From NCBI RefSeq assembly GCF_026191475.2, contig NZ_JAOSLC020000003.1:62001-126000 (forward strand): a DNA stretch of 64,000 bases, read 5' to 3'. Shown here piece by piece: positions 1-8,612 of the stretch; the first letter of the stretch is position 1; the number at the start of each line of letters is the position of its first letter. The notes beneath the pieces were generated by a model. That model was not told where the DNA came from. It made no database searches and was given only the letters and a program-made list of their open reading frames with translations. Origin of the DNA: Polaribacter ponticola (GTDB taxonomy: Bacteria > Bacteroidota > Bacteroidia > Flavobacteriales > Flavobacteriaceae). A program made the position numbers and the translations under genes.

Positions 1-593
1 TCTTTCAAATATCGAACACCACAAAATCTTCTCACTCCATATTTTTCATCCAACCACGATGAAGCATATATCAACAGCGGAATTTTTTTATTCAGTTCCC
101 ATTTTGTATCAATATATTTTCTCCAATTAAGTGAGTTTTCTTTTTCAGTATTTTTCATTTCGATACTGTACCCTGTCATTGTAAATCCATAAGTTTTAAT
201 TGATAATTGGCTTTTATTTTCTGAGGGAATATCTTTAGTTATTATTGTTATTTGGTTTATATAGTCATAAAATGGTTGTTCAGATTTAAAATAAGTATAG
301 GTATTATTAGTGTTTACTATTGTGTCGGAAGAAATCATTTGTCCATTTAAATATTCATCCATAACTATATAGAGTTTATATCTTTTGTCAAATTTTCCGA
401 GTTTGAACTTATTAATCCGTATTCCTTGAAATTCTAACATTTCAACTAAATCAATTAATTCTATATCGTCAATTTCTGATATTTGATGTTCTTTTTGAAT
501 TTGAGGTCGGTCATCTTGCTTGAATTTTTCTTGAGAAAAACTATTAATGGAAACTAAAAATAATAAGGTCAAGACAAATTTTAATAATTTCAT
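1..593 (-). CDS. Secreted protein of unknown function, 3' end cut by window edge
   Basis: Open from the ATG at 591-593 to the window edge, giving at least 197 codons. The first about 20 residues form a signal peptide (Lys-Leu-Leu-Lys, then a Leu/Val/Phe-rich core, ending near FSQ), so the product is exported. The mature part is hydrophilic with several aromatic residues and no motif I recognise. It is the cargo of the left-most, incomplete cassette; the first repeat starts 26 bp upstream of its start codon. Coding is supported by length and codon use. Function unknown. Confidence 0.7.
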   Translation of the reverse strand, partial: MKLLKFVLTLLFLVSINSFSQEKFKQDDRPQIQKEHQISEIDDIELIDLVEMLEFQGIRINKFKLGKFDKRYKLYIVMDEYLNGQMISSDTIVNTNNTYTYFKSEQPFYDYINQITIITKDIPSENKSQLSIKTYGFTMTGYSIEMKNTEKENSLNWRKYIDTKWELNKKIPLLIYASSWLDEKYGVRRFCGVRYLK

Positions 594-619
594 ATTTATT
601 TTGTATTTAAATGTTTTAC

Positions 620-745
620 AACGTTGTTGTATATGGTTTGTTGCGTGTTTCAAGCAACTAATTTAGTAAATAATTACGGACAAAGAAAGTCCGCGAGGAC
701 TTTCGCAAGTAGGTAAAAAGCCAGCAATAAATTATATACGGTGTT
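620..745. repeat. attC-like repeat 1 (126 bp, type A)
   Basis: Runs from AAC to GTT. The outer stem pairs GTATATGGTTTGTTGC with GCAATAAATTATATAC, with three G-T wobbles and no mismatch on the plus strand. The inner hairpin is GAAAGTCC-GCGA-GGACTTTC. It differs from repeat 3 at only three positions by eye. Confidence 0.85.
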
Positions 746-758
746 ATATGGCGTTTTT

Positions 759-1376
759 TTATTTCAAAAATGGAATTGCTAAAATATATTCGTTCCTCAA
801 TCCTCTTCGACTTTTTCTAACATTCAAAATTATAAACACTATATTAATTAAATATAATAAAAATAGCATAATCGTTGGTATTGAGAAATGATATATTAAC
901 GCATAAATAGAATTCTTTATGTTAAAACTAAATGGAAAAGATAAAAATTTTTCTCCGAACCACATATTTATAGGAATTAGTAAAACATATAATGTCAAAA
1001 CCCAAGTAATTTGAAAATTCACTATCTTTTTTCCACAATCATCTACATACTTTATTTTTCCCTTTTTCAAAATCCACATTATAAATGGAATTATTATTCC
1101 TAATATTGGATGAATAATAAAGAAAAGGGAACTCCAATTCAGTTGTTGTATGTATCCTTTGTCTTCGATAACTTCCCATTCTAAAAGTTCATCTGGTGTT
1201 ATATTTAGGGCTTGGGTTATTTTAATCAGAGTATCTCCTCTCGAAATTGTTCCAGTTTTTTCGATACGTTGGATTGTTCTTAAACTAAGTTTTGATTCTT
1301 CAGCCAATTGTTCTTGAGAAAATCCTTTTTGATTTCTTAGGTTTTTGATTTTAATTGCTAAGTTTTGATTATTCAT
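759..1376 (-). CDS. XRE-family helix-turn-helix protein with membrane domain
   Basis: 205 residues. Residues about 6-65 are an XRE/Cro-type helix-turn-helix (pattern KIKNLRNQKGFSQEQLAEES, then SLRTIQRIE), continuing to a DELLEWE stretch. From about residue 80 there are three to four hydrophobic segments typical of DUF4870-like small membrane domains, ending in a basic tail. It is probably a membrane-anchored transcription regulator. It is alone in its cassette (746-1490), with 114 bp of upstream DNA that holds a -7-like box and an inverted repeat, so it probably has its own promoter and may regulate itself. The target is unknown. Confidence 0.75.
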   Translation of the reverse strand: MNNQNLAIKIKNLRNQKGFSQEQLAEESKLSLRTIQRIEKTGTISRGDTLIKITQALNITPDELLEWEVIEDKGYIQQLNWSSLFFIIHPILGIIIPFIMWILKKGKIKYVDDCGKKIVNFQITWVLTLYVLLIPINMWFGEKFLSFPFSFNIKNSIYALIYHFSIPTIMLFLLYLINIVFIILNVRKSRRGLRNEYILAIPFLK

Positions 1377-1401
1377 TTTAGATGTTTTAAATATTACTTA
1401 G

Positions 1402-1459
1402 CAAAGATATTTTGAAACTTTATTAATTCTTGTGTCATTATTATGTCAATCTTATGACA
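1402..1459 (-). promoter_or_regulatory. Possible promoter and operator of the XRE cassette gene
   Basis: On the minus strand, TATCTTTG at 1402-1409 fits the Bacteroidetes -7 box TAnnTTTG, about 26 bp upstream of the start codon. Upstream, TGTCAT (1433-1438) and ATGACA (1454-1459) form an inverted repeat with a further TGTCA copy between them. The position is where an autoregulating XRE protein would bind. No clear -33 TTTG was found. Confidence 0.35.
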
Positions 1460-1490
1460 TTTCTGCCAATGTTTGGTTTTAATGCCATAT

Positions 1491-1613
1491 AACGGTTAGT
1501 ATAAGAATAGTAGCGGATTTTTACCCACTAACTTTTCGGTTAAACACTGACCTTTTTTACATTTACTTACTTTCACTTTAGCTATTAAACCGCTATTATT
1601 TTTATACAATGTT
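1491..1613. repeat. attC-like repeat 2 (123 bp, type B)
   Basis: AAC to GTT. The outer stem pairs GTATAAGAATAGTAGCGG with CCGCTATTATTTTTATAC: 18 pairs, two G-T wobbles and no mismatch on the plus strand. The interior differs completely from type A. Shared only with repeat 10. Holds the stop codon of the RelA/SpoT-like gene at 1602-1604. Confidence 0.85.
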
Positions 1614-2498
1614 GTGTGTAGTTTTTATTAATTCAGGTGTTTCTGATAAAAGCTTTTCATTCTTTATTTCTATTACATTTATCAGATACAGTAGATTATT
1701 AAAATTAACAGGTAGTGATAAATCTAATTCGGATATTTTCAATAAAAATGAAGTTCTATCCATTTTTAAAATATGCTTACCAATTGAACTGTCATTATTA
1801 AGAATTTCAATCAATTCAGTTTTCAAGTTTGACAATTGGAATTGAAGCCTAAATTTATTTCTCAATAAAGCTTCCCAATTCTTACTTTTAAAATGACGAT
1901 ACGATAATTCATTGAAAAGATTTTTTAAAGCAATATCATTAGTCTCTAAACTTGCATATATTCCATTTAGAAGTCTTTCACTTTCTTTATGTTCTTTCCA
2001 GTCATTCTTACATTTATATCTTAAACTGTGGTCTATTTCGTGCCATCCTTCTGACAGCATAGTACGCAATTGAAGTTCGAATGTATTATCAATTAAATTG
2101 AAATTTGATTTTTCTGTAGCTAAATTAACTTCTTTTAAAATTTGAATATGGTTTTCATCAAATTGACAGATAATATTAGTTCTTTTAGGTTTAAATACTG
2201 TTAATTCCAGCTCGTCAATTTCCTCGTCTATAAATTTAAATTTATTATTTAAAATCTCTTTAACAACATCGATGTCATCTTTAAAGTAGGTAACAATTCT
2301 AACACCAATTACGTCTTGAATTTTTTTCCCATTTTCTTTATAAGGACTACCTTCATCAATTTTTCTTTGAATTTTTTCAGTTATAGATTTTTCATTCTTT
2401 GTTCTGACAAATATTCTATATAATAAGCCAACTTTATTTAATTCGTTAACAATGTTTTGATGAATTTGTTTCTCGATAATTTGAAAACCTGCTATCAT
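1602..2498 (-). CDS. RelA/SpoT-domain nucleotide pyrophosphokinase-like protein
   Basis: 298 residues. The family core is visible: DVIGVRIV at residues 62-69 (first metal-binding Asp region), ELQLRT at 141-146 (the ExQxRT motif with the second acidic residue) and GWHEIDHSLRYK at 151-162. No HD hydrolase, TGS or ACT domain is present, so this is a small stand-alone synthetase-type protein. The usual G-loop motif with GYxSLH is not evident between residues 70 and 139, so the substrate may differ from GTP/GDP. Its ATG overlaps the stop of the upstream NACHT gene by 4 bp (ATGA), implying coupling. The last codons and stop lie in repeat 2. Likely the effector of a two-gene defence module; this is inference. 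Confidence 0.75.
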   Translation of the reverse strand: MIAGFQIIEKQIHQNIVNELNKVGLLYRIFVRTKNEKSITEKIQRKIDEGSPYKENGKKIQDVIGVRIVTYFKDDIDVVKEILNNKFKFIDEEIDELELTVFKPKRTNIICQFDENHIQILKEVNLATEKSNFNLIDNTFELQLRTMLSEGWHEIDHSLRYKCKNDWKEHKESERLLNGIYASLETNDIALKNLFNELSYRHFKSKNWEALLRNKFRLQFQLSNLKTELIEILNNDSSIGKHILKMDRTSFLLKISELDLSLPVNFNNLLYLINVIEIKNEKLLSETPELIKTTHNIV

Positions 2499-4663
2499 TT
2501 TTTGTCATTATGTTTTAAATGATGAATAGCTTCTCTTGTAATGAAACCAACGTCATCTTTGAAATGTAAATAATCCTTACTTTTTAATGAATCAATGACT
2601 TTATTTATCTCTTTGTCGTGATATTCATTAAGCGACTTCTTTATATAAGAAAATTTTCGAGCCCTTGGTTTTATACCATCAACTTGAAAAAAATGCTTTA
2701 GAACCATTTCTTCTGTGAGTATAGCTTTTTCTTTCTTCTCATTATTTGTTGGGCTATCAAATAGATTTAGAATGTTTTGGACAAAATCATTATTTGAATT
2801 ACAAGCGAATAATGCAAAATCACTATACGGTTTGCTAGTTTGATTATTTATTATTGAACAATCATAAAATGAGCAATTCTGAAATGATGTATCAAAAAAC
2901 AAATTAATATCGAATACACAATTATGAAATATAACGGAAGAGAAGGCAGATGATTCAAATCTACAATCTTCATTAAAATTTAAATTGAATAACTCTCTGT
3001 CTAGAACAAATAGGTTTTTATAAACCCGTTTTGGTTGTTTAGAAAAAGTATAATCCAAATCAAAATAAAAACCAATATCATAATTGAAATTTTCATCATT
3101 GAAAATCGACCACAAATTTTCCTTTTTATTTTTGCTTTGAATTTTGAATGATTCAATAGATTTTGTAGCAAAATCTTGTGGAATTATATTTTCGAAATTT
3201 TCATAATGTTCTTGATATTTTTCTAAAATCAGGTTTTCTCCAATTAGGTGACCAAAAATAAAGTCATTTATGATTCCGACATCTCCATTTGGTTTTCTGT
3301 CAAGGAATACGTGGTTTGAAAGGGTTTCAATTAAATCTTCTATAGATGGTTTTTCTTCAGCGATATAAAGTTTTAGGCTGTTTTGTAATAGCTTTTGGTT
3401 GTATTCTTTGATAAAATCTTTAATCGTTTCTTTAGATTCAGCTGTTATGTTATACTCTGTCATAAACCTAACCAACTTTCTAAAAATTCTTAACTGGTCA
3501 TCGTTATTTAATTTTAGATTTTGTCTTTGTTGTTCTCTTTTTAATAAATAGTCAAGATATTTATCAATTAAAGCACCATCATTGCTTTCGTGTACATAAC
3601 CTTTAAGAACATCTAAAGAAATATTTCTTAAATATGATAAAAGTACTGGGTTCGCTATTTGAGCAACTGGAAAGCTTGCATTATCAATAACTTCAATCCT
3701 GTCATTGTCTAACCAGTTTTCAATTTTTGGCTCTTTTATTTCAAATCTTGCAAGTGAAAATTCGTTGTTTGAATCGTAAATTGAATTTAGAAATTCATCG
3801 CTATTAAATATTGCAGTTTTTCTTGATGTAATGATGATTTTTGCGTCTCCCTTTAGAAGTTCTATAATAGTGGTTAACATACTTTCAACCTCTTCTTTAT
3901 TACTCTCTTTGGAAATTAACTCATCAAATCCATCAATAATGAGTGGAATCCTTCCTTTAGTTATTTGTTCGATAACTATATTTTGTTTTATCCCATTTGG
4001 AAACTGTTCATCAATTTCATTTAATAAAATATGTTTGAAAACTCTAGCTTCTCTGTTCCTTGAAAGTTCAGTAAAAAAAGGAAGTTGCTTACATTCGCTA
4101 GGTGAAAAAGTGTTAAGTATTTCGTTAGCAGTACAAGTTTTTCCAAATCCAGCAGGTGCTTCAATGATTATGAAAATGGCTCCATTAACTTTACTTAATA
4201 AACCGTTTATTTTATCAATTAGATTAATTTCAAAATTAGAATCGTAGGATTTATTCTCTACAATATTTTTCGATTCATCTTGAAGTAATAAGTCAAAAGA
4301 ACTATTAATATACTTGTATGTACTTCCTTCTGGTAAATTTTGGAGTTGTCTGTTTACAAAATGTTTGTATCTATTTTTTAATTCATTTCCAAGTGGTGTC
4401 TTTATAAAAAAACCTTCAAATAAATACTCTTCTATTTCATCAATATCATCTAGTACTCTCACATCAGTTGCGAAACCTAATTCAGAGTATTCATTTTTAA
4501 TTTTTGAAATGTCATAATCTTTATCAAATAGTATGAATTCAGCAGCGTGATACATACCATATCTTAAAGTATACACTCTAACCTTAAGGTTTGACTGATT
4601 TGCTAATTGATAATTGTAAGACAGAAAAAGCTTGTCTATATATTCTATTTTATCTGTTGTCAT
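2495..4663 (-). CDS. NACHT-family NTPase
   Basis: 722 residues. The P-loop APAGFGKT is at residues 169-176 and the Walker B motif LIIDGFDEL at 241-249, which is the NACHT/STAND pattern with acidic residues after the hydrophobic strand. A helical region follows. Residues about 560-620 resemble pentapeptide-type repeats (CRFESSAF, CVFDINLFFDTSF, CSFYDCS). The first about 130 residues form an N-terminal domain I do not recognise. First gene of a two-gene cassette, coupled by a 4-bp overlap to the RelA/SpoT-like gene. Bacterial NACHT proteins are known anti-phage sensors, so it probably detects a phage cue and releases the downstream enzyme. The cassette boundary (AAC 4685-4687) is 21 bp upstream of its start. 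Confidence 0.8.
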   Translation of the reverse strand: MTTDKIEYIDKLFLSYNYQLANQSNLKVRVYTLRYGMYHAAEFILFDKDYDISKIKNEYSELGFATDVRVLDDIDEIEEYLFEGFFIKTPLGNELKNRYKHFVNRQLQNLPEGSTYKYINSSFDLLLQDESKNIVENKSYDSNFEINLIDKINGLLSKVNGAIFIIIEAPAGFGKTCTANEILNTFSPSECKQLPFFTELSRNREARVFKHILLNEIDEQFPNGIKQNIVIEQITKGRIPLIIDGFDELISKESNKEEVESMLTTIIELLKGDAKIIITSRKTAIFNSDEFLNSIYDSNNEFSLARFEIKEPKIENWLDNDRIEVIDNASFPVAQIANPVLLSYLRNISLDVLKGYVHESNDGALIDKYLDYLLKREQQRQNLKLNNDDQLRIFRKLVRFMTEYNITAESKETIKDFIKEYNQKLLQNSLKLYIAEEKPSIEDLIETLSNHVFLDRKPNGDVGIINDFIFGHLIGENLILEKYQEHYENFENIIPQDFATKSIESFKIQSKNKKENLWSIFNDENFNYDIGFYFDLDYTFSKQPKRVYKNLFVLDRELFNLNFNEDCRFESSAFSSVIFHNCVFDINLFFDTSFQNCSFYDCSIINNQTSKPYSDFALFACNSNNDFVQNILNLFDSPTNNEKKEKAILTEEMVLKHFFQVDGIKPRARKFSYIKKSLNEYHDKEINKVIDSLKSKDYLHFKDDVGFITREAIHHLKHNDKK

Positions 4664-4684
4664 TCATTTTTTTAAATTACACAC

Positions 4685-4810
4685 AACGTTGTTGTATATG
4701 GTTTGTTGCGTGTTTCAAGCAACTAATTTAGTAAATAATTACGGACAAAGAAAGTTCGCGAGGACTTTCGCAAGTAGGCAAGAAGCCAGCAATAAATTAT
4801 ATACGGTGTT
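4685..4810. repeat. attC-like repeat 3 (126 bp, type A)
   Basis: AAC to GTT. Same stem as repeat 1, with three differences overall; the inner hairpin has GAAAGTTC pairing with GGACTTTC through one wobble, and a GCGA loop. Confidence 0.85.
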
Positions 4811-4821
4811 AGCACACGTTT

Positions 4822-5916
4822 TTATTCACAGTGTTCTTTATAAATCGATTTTATTTTGTCATTTCCTTCTTTAATCGCTTTTTTCAAATCAGCACAACCA
4901 TTTTGATTAATATTTAATTTTGCAATTCCACGATTTCCTAACGCCATATTCGTAAATTCTGTTTGGTAATTGTCATATTTGATTACAGAAGTGAAATCTT
5001 TAATTGCATTTTCGTAATTTTCTAACAAGAGATTTGCAAAACCTCTATTATTAAAAGCTTTATAATAGTGTGGTCGAAATTCTATTGCTTTTGTATAATC
5101 GGAAATTGCTCCTGTAAGATTGTCCATTTTTCTTTTATTATATCCACGATTATAATATGCTTCTGAAATTTGGTAACTGTCTTCTTGTGGGTATAAATCT
5201 ATTGCTAAAGTATAATAGTCAACTGCTTTTTTTCGATTTCCATTGTCTGAATATTTTAATCCTTCATTATAATATTTGGTGGCTTGGTCGTGATTTTTTA
5301 AATAATCAGACATTTTGGTTTGCATTCCATTGTCCTTAATTGAATTTATGATGTCTAAAAATTCTTCTTGGTCATACTTAAATTCGTCAGCGTATGTATA
5401 ACAAAGTATTTGTAATGTTGCACTTTTCCCTATGTAAAAAGCAATCATTCCAATAAGTTTTCCTTTTATATTTAGGTCTAAATTGTATGTGAAGATTAGT
5501 AATTGTTTTTTCTCGTTAAAATATGTCTTACCAATTTCGAGATTCATTTTTACTTTCTCTGTTTCTAAATTTTCTAAAACTTGATTTACTCCAAATTTAT
5601 CTGTGTAGTATTTTTTTAACTTTTCAATTTCTTCCTTTTTTGTAGTTGTGGAATAATAGTTTTTGAATAAAATATAAGGATAGTCCATATCAGCATTACC
5701 AGACTTTTGAAAACACGCATCATACTGAATATTACTTTTATATTCCATTAAATCTTTTATCATTACTGTTTTTTCATATAAAACCTCTTTTGGTAATCTT
5801 CGCCAAGTCTTATCAAACTCCATTGTAAAGCCTAATGGATTATTATAAGTGGTCTGACCAAATGCAGTAAATATTGAGTTAAGCCCAAAAAGAAAGAATA
5901 AAATTTTAATCTTCAT
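4822..5916 (-). CDS. Secreted tetratricopeptide-repeat protein
   Basis: 364 residues. A signal peptide covers about residues 1-20 (ends AFGQ). Residues about 25-200 form a PsbP/DUF-like globular part that I cannot name. From about residue 210 there are at least three TPR units (for example KYYNEGLKYSDNG, AYYNRGYNKRKM, AFNNRGFANLL), so the C-terminus is a protein-binding superhelix. The C-terminal CADLKKAIKEG pattern is common in Bacteroidetes TPR proteins. Third gene of a three-gene cassette; its start overlaps the upstream 170-residue gene by 11 bp. The cassette start (GTTAGCACA) lies about 5 bp beyond its stop. Function unknown. Confidence 0.75.
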   Translation of the reverse strand: MKIKILFFLFGLNSIFTAFGQTTYNNPLGFTMEFDKTWRRLPKEVLYEKTVMIKDLMEYKSNIQYDACFQKSGNADMDYPYILFKNYYSTTTKKEEIEKLKKYYTDKFGVNQVLENLETEKVKMNLEIGKTYFNEKKQLLIFTYNLDLNIKGKLIGMIAFYIGKSATLQILCYTYADEFKYDQEEFLDIINSIKDNGMQTKMSDYLKNHDQATKYYNEGLKYSDNGNRKKAVDYYTLAIDLYPQEDSYQISEAYYNRGYNKRKMDNLTGAISDYTKAIEFRPHYYKAFNNRGFANLLLENYENAIKDFTSVIKYDNYQTEFTNMALGNRGIAKLNINQNGCADLKKAIKEGNDKIKSIYKEHCE

Positions 5917-6418
5917 TGTTTATAAATATAGTTTTAATGTAAATACCTTTTGTGTCAAAAATGCGAAAATCTCCACGATGATTGACTACTAAAAATAATA
6001 TCAATTCATTTTTTAAATTGTAAATACCGAAAGTTCTTTTATCTACTACTTTTAGATAGAGAGACTTTTGACCAAATTCATTTTCTACATAAATACGGTC
6101 TTCAAATGTATTTTTATTATTCTCGGATTTATATGATGTTGTTTTTGGCGTGTAATAGGATGAATAAAGCGTGTTTATTTTATTGTCTGGTTCAATCCAA
6201 CCTGCTGTTCCAGTATATGGATTCGTGTTTCCTTTTGTAGAAAAATTATCTCTGTTTGTTGAGTTTGGTGCAGTTCTATAGTATGGTGCTACATAAGTGC
6301 CATTACTTTTAGTGTATCCTTTAACTTTGACGTGTTTTGAGCTGACCTGTGCAATAGACGAAAGACAAACAAAAAATGTCAGTAAAAAAAGAAAGATATA
6401 TTTCAAAGATATATTCAT
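5906..6418 (-). CDS. Secreted protein with GYTKSNGTYVAPYYRT motif
   Basis: 170 residues. Signal peptide at residues 1-23 (ends SIAQ). The mature N-terminus carries a short segment (VKVKGYTKSNGTYVAP, then RTAPNSTNRDN and NPYTGTAG) that recurs in many Bacteroidetes exported proteins; its role is unknown to me. The C-terminal half is a beta-rich domain. Middle gene of the cassette, overlapping the TPR gene by 11 bp and 4 bp from the upstream gene, so the three are co-transcribed. Confidence 0.65.
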   Translation of the reverse strand: MNISLKYIFLFLLTFFVCLSSIAQVSSKHVKVKGYTKSNGTYVAPYYRTAPNSTNRDNFSTKGNTNPYTGTAGWIEPDNKINTLYSSYYTPKTTSYKSENNKNTFEDRIYVENEFGQKSLYLKVVDKRTFGIYNLKNELILFLVVNHRGDFRIFDTKGIYIKTIFINNED

Positions 6419-6422
6419 CTAT

Positions 6423-6920
6423 TTATTTAAATAGAATTCTATTGGTTAAATCTCTAATTTCATTTTTCCTATTTAAATTATTGGTAGTTAAATTAACAAT
6501 AAAGCTTTTTTGTTTGTAAAGAAATACAATTGATGTATTTATAAACTTATGTACTGAATATGTTAGTTCGGACACTATACTTAAAGCTTTTTGTCCATTT
6601 TTAAGTTTGATTAATGTTGTTTTTTCTCCATTTGATTCTGAATTTTCTTTTGTTGTTAGAAAAAATTGGTCTTTGTATATTTTCAATGTTTTTTCATTCA
6701 TTCCTTTCATATCTTCAAACAAATTTTGGACGGTTACAGAATACTGCATAATTTTTTCATTACTATCTTGTGAAACACAAGCATAATTATTTTGGTTTCC
6801 AAGATTTCTTGTATATTCCAATTCGCAAATTGAGTTAATTGTTATTCCTTCAATTTTGGTATTGATTTGAGCTTTTATTGACCAAGATGTCAAAATTAAA
6901 ACTATAATTATTTTGTTCAT
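6423..6920 (-). CDS. Small secreted protein of unknown function
   Basis: 165 residues. A short signal peptide (residues 1-17, ends IKAQ) is followed by a soluble domain without motifs I recognise; two cysteines lie near residues 32 and 48. First gene of the 4811-6943 cassette, with its ATG 24 bp from the cassette end. The tight spacing to two more exported proteins suggests a shared periplasmic role. Confidence 0.6.
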   Translation of the reverse strand: MNKIIIVLILTSWSIKAQINTKIEGITINSICELEYTRNLGNQNNYACVSQDSNEKIMQYSVTVQNLFEDMKGMNEKTLKIYKDQFFLTTKENSESNGEKTTLIKLKNGQKALSIVSELTYSVHKFINTSIVFLYKQKSFIVNLTTNNLNRKNEIRDLTNRILFK

Positions 6921-6943
6921 ACGGATTTTTTTAAATGTGTGCT

Positions 6944-7068
6944 AACGTTGTTGTATAAGGTTTGTTGCGTGAATTTTGCACTAATTTAATAAATAATTAC
7001 TGACAAAGAAAATCCGCGAGGATTTTCGCAAGTAGGTAAGAAGCAAGCAATAAATTTTATACGGTGTT
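6944..7068. repeat. attC-like repeat 4 (125 bp, type A)
   Basis: AAC to GTT. Outer stem GTATAAGGTTTGTTGC with GCAATAAATTTTATAC. The inner hairpin is GAAAATCC-GCGA-GGATTTTC, a compensatory change against repeats 1 and 3. Confidence 0.85.
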
Positions 7069-7085
7069 GTAAATAGTTTTTTTCC

Positions 7086-7880
7086 TTAAATGTTTAAATA
7101 ACTTTCAGCACGTTCACCTTCTAATTCAGCTAATCTTAAGTGTGCATTTTTCAAAGTTTTAATTCTTTTACTTTCATTCGGAAATGTAAAAATTCCTTTA
7201 AGTAATAAATAGATTCTTGTTATTGGAAAAGTAAAAGTTATTAAATCTGCAATATTCGCAACTACCATATTTAAAATAGATTTTTCTCCACCTCTTGCAT
7301 ATTTACCCAACCAAACTAAGTGAAGACCTACGTAATTTAAAAAGCTTGGTTTTTCAATATTTTCAGCTTCTTTTCTATGTTCAGATTGTCTCTCTTTACA
7401 ACCATTAGCTGATACTTCAAGAGTTTTTTTGAAAAGTTCATTTGTTTTTTCAACTATTTTACTTAATTGATTAATTTCTTTTTCATTAGTTTTCTCGTCA
7501 ATTTCTAAAACATCACAAATATCTTCCACTTTGTCATTGAATCTATTCATCATTTCAAAAAGGCTCGAAGCTTCTGTAGTGTCTAAATAACCATCTGAAA
7601 TATATTCCTTTGCTTCATTTTTAATTACAGTGTAAGCTCCTGAAATTTTTGTAATTAAAGTATTTGGTCTAAAGCCTGTTTGAAAATCAATAGCTTTTTC
7701 AAATTCAGTTTTTGTATTCCTAATTCTTGAACTTGAACTTGAAGATGAACGCTTACTATTTGAACTGTTTTGGCTAACTCTTCTGTAAGGTGTGGAATGA
7801 CTATCCTTGAAAACTTGGTTACTCACCACTTTTCCCATATCTCTTCCAACTTGATTTATTGCACTTTTTAAAAAACTCAT
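7086..7880 (-). CDS. Hypothetical protein with Ser-rich linker and C-terminal membrane segment
   Basis: 264 residues, sole gene of cassette 7069-7920. It starts with a helical N-terminus, then a very Ser-rich, basic linker at about residues 33-55. A helical domain follows (about 60-180) with predicted coiled-coil character, then a hydrophobic stretch near residues 205-232, and a charged C-terminal helix. I do not recognise the family. The start codon is 40 bp inside the cassette boundary. Confidence 0.55.
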   Translation of the reverse strand: MSFLKSAINQVGRDMGKVVSNQVFKDSHSTPYRRVSQNSSNSKRSSSSSSSRIRNTKTEFEKAIDFQTGFRPNTLITKISGAYTVIKNEAKEYISDGYLDTTEASSLFEMMNRFNDKVEDICDVLEIDEKTNEKEINQLSKIVEKTNELFKKTLEVSANGCKERQSEHRKEAENIEKPSFLNYVGLHLVWLGKYARGGEKSILNMVVANIADLITFTFPITRIYLLLKGIFTFPNESKRIKTLKNAHLRLAELEGERAESYLNI

Positions 7881-7920
7881 ATTTTTCTCTTTTTATCTTA
7901 ATTTTTGTTAAATTATTTAC

Positions 7921-8048
7921 AACGTGTTATGTATAACATTAGTTGCTAATTAAGTAAATAATAAAATAATTAATTAGTTCAACATCTACACAATAAGCTA
8001 TGTCTATTTTAGATAAGCTATTAGTAGCAATTAATTTTATACGGTGTT
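7921..8048. repeat. attC-like repeat 5 (128 bp, variant type)
   Basis: AAC to GTT. Outer stem GTATAACATTAGTTGC with GCAATTAATTTTATAC has one C-T mismatch. The inner part does not carry the GAAAGTCC hairpin of type A. Flanks (TATTTAC before, GTAAATA in the preceding cassette start) fit the cassette rule. Confidence 0.8.
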
Positions 8049-8161
8049 GGCAACAGTATTTTTAATTTCTAATATTGTTTTGTCAGCCTTAACACATTAA
8101 TCTTTAAAATATTGTGTTATGTCAAAATTCCTCATTTCTTTAAATCGTTCTTTAGATAAAA

Positions 8162-8590
8162 TTAATACTTACACGACGTGGACTGTAGTATTCCTGACCA
8201 TTCTATTAGTTTTAGAATTAATAGACTTCCTGAAATTATTAAACCTAATATAGATATTATTTGAGTTCTCTTAAACTTTCCTAATGTTTTTTCAGCTAAT
8301 TCAAAATCAATGATTTCTTTTTCAGTTTTATATAATTCCTTTTTACCTTTAAATGTTATTTTACATAGGTATGGGTTTTTTGTAAAAAAATTTTTAAAAG
8401 GTTCTCCGTTATTATCAAATTTTGGTTTGTCTGAAACTAATTCATATTCTATTAAATTTAATTCTTTAAGTTCTACTATTTTCTCATTTAACAAAACTGA
8501 ATCCTTTTCAATTCCGACAATTTTCACAAATTCATTATTGTCGTTTTCAAATAAATATTTTAGTATTTTATACTCTAAAGTTTTTTTCAT
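8162..8590 (-). CDS. Hypothetical winged-helix-like protein with C-terminal membrane helix
   Basis: 142 residues. The first about 60 residues are predicted helical, with a pattern like a winged-helix domain (EYKILKYLFEND, then LKELNLIEYEL). A hydrophobic segment at residues about 111-130 is a likely membrane anchor. Last leftward gene of the multi-gene cassette 8049-9707. The 113 bp between its stop and the cassette end encode no full gene, though one frame there ends in a short coding-like tail. Function unknown. Confidence 0.5.
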   Translation of the reverse strand: MKKTLEYKILKYLFENDNNEFVKIVGIEKDSVLLNEKIVELKELNLIEYELVSDKPKFDNNGEPFKNFFTKNPYLCKITFKGKKELYKTEKEIIDFELAEKTLGKFKRTQIISILGLIISGSLLILKLIEWSGILQSTSCKY

Positions 8591-8612
8591 TTTTAAGTAA
8601 TTTTAATAATTT

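Noticed and set aside
1609..1845. Plus-strand ORF opposite the RelA/SpoT-like gene
   Set aside because: It is the antisense shadow of the conserved gene on the other strand.
4632..4874. Plus-strand ORF across repeat 3
   Set aside because: It reads through the repeat and the ends of two leftward genes; no coding signal of its own.
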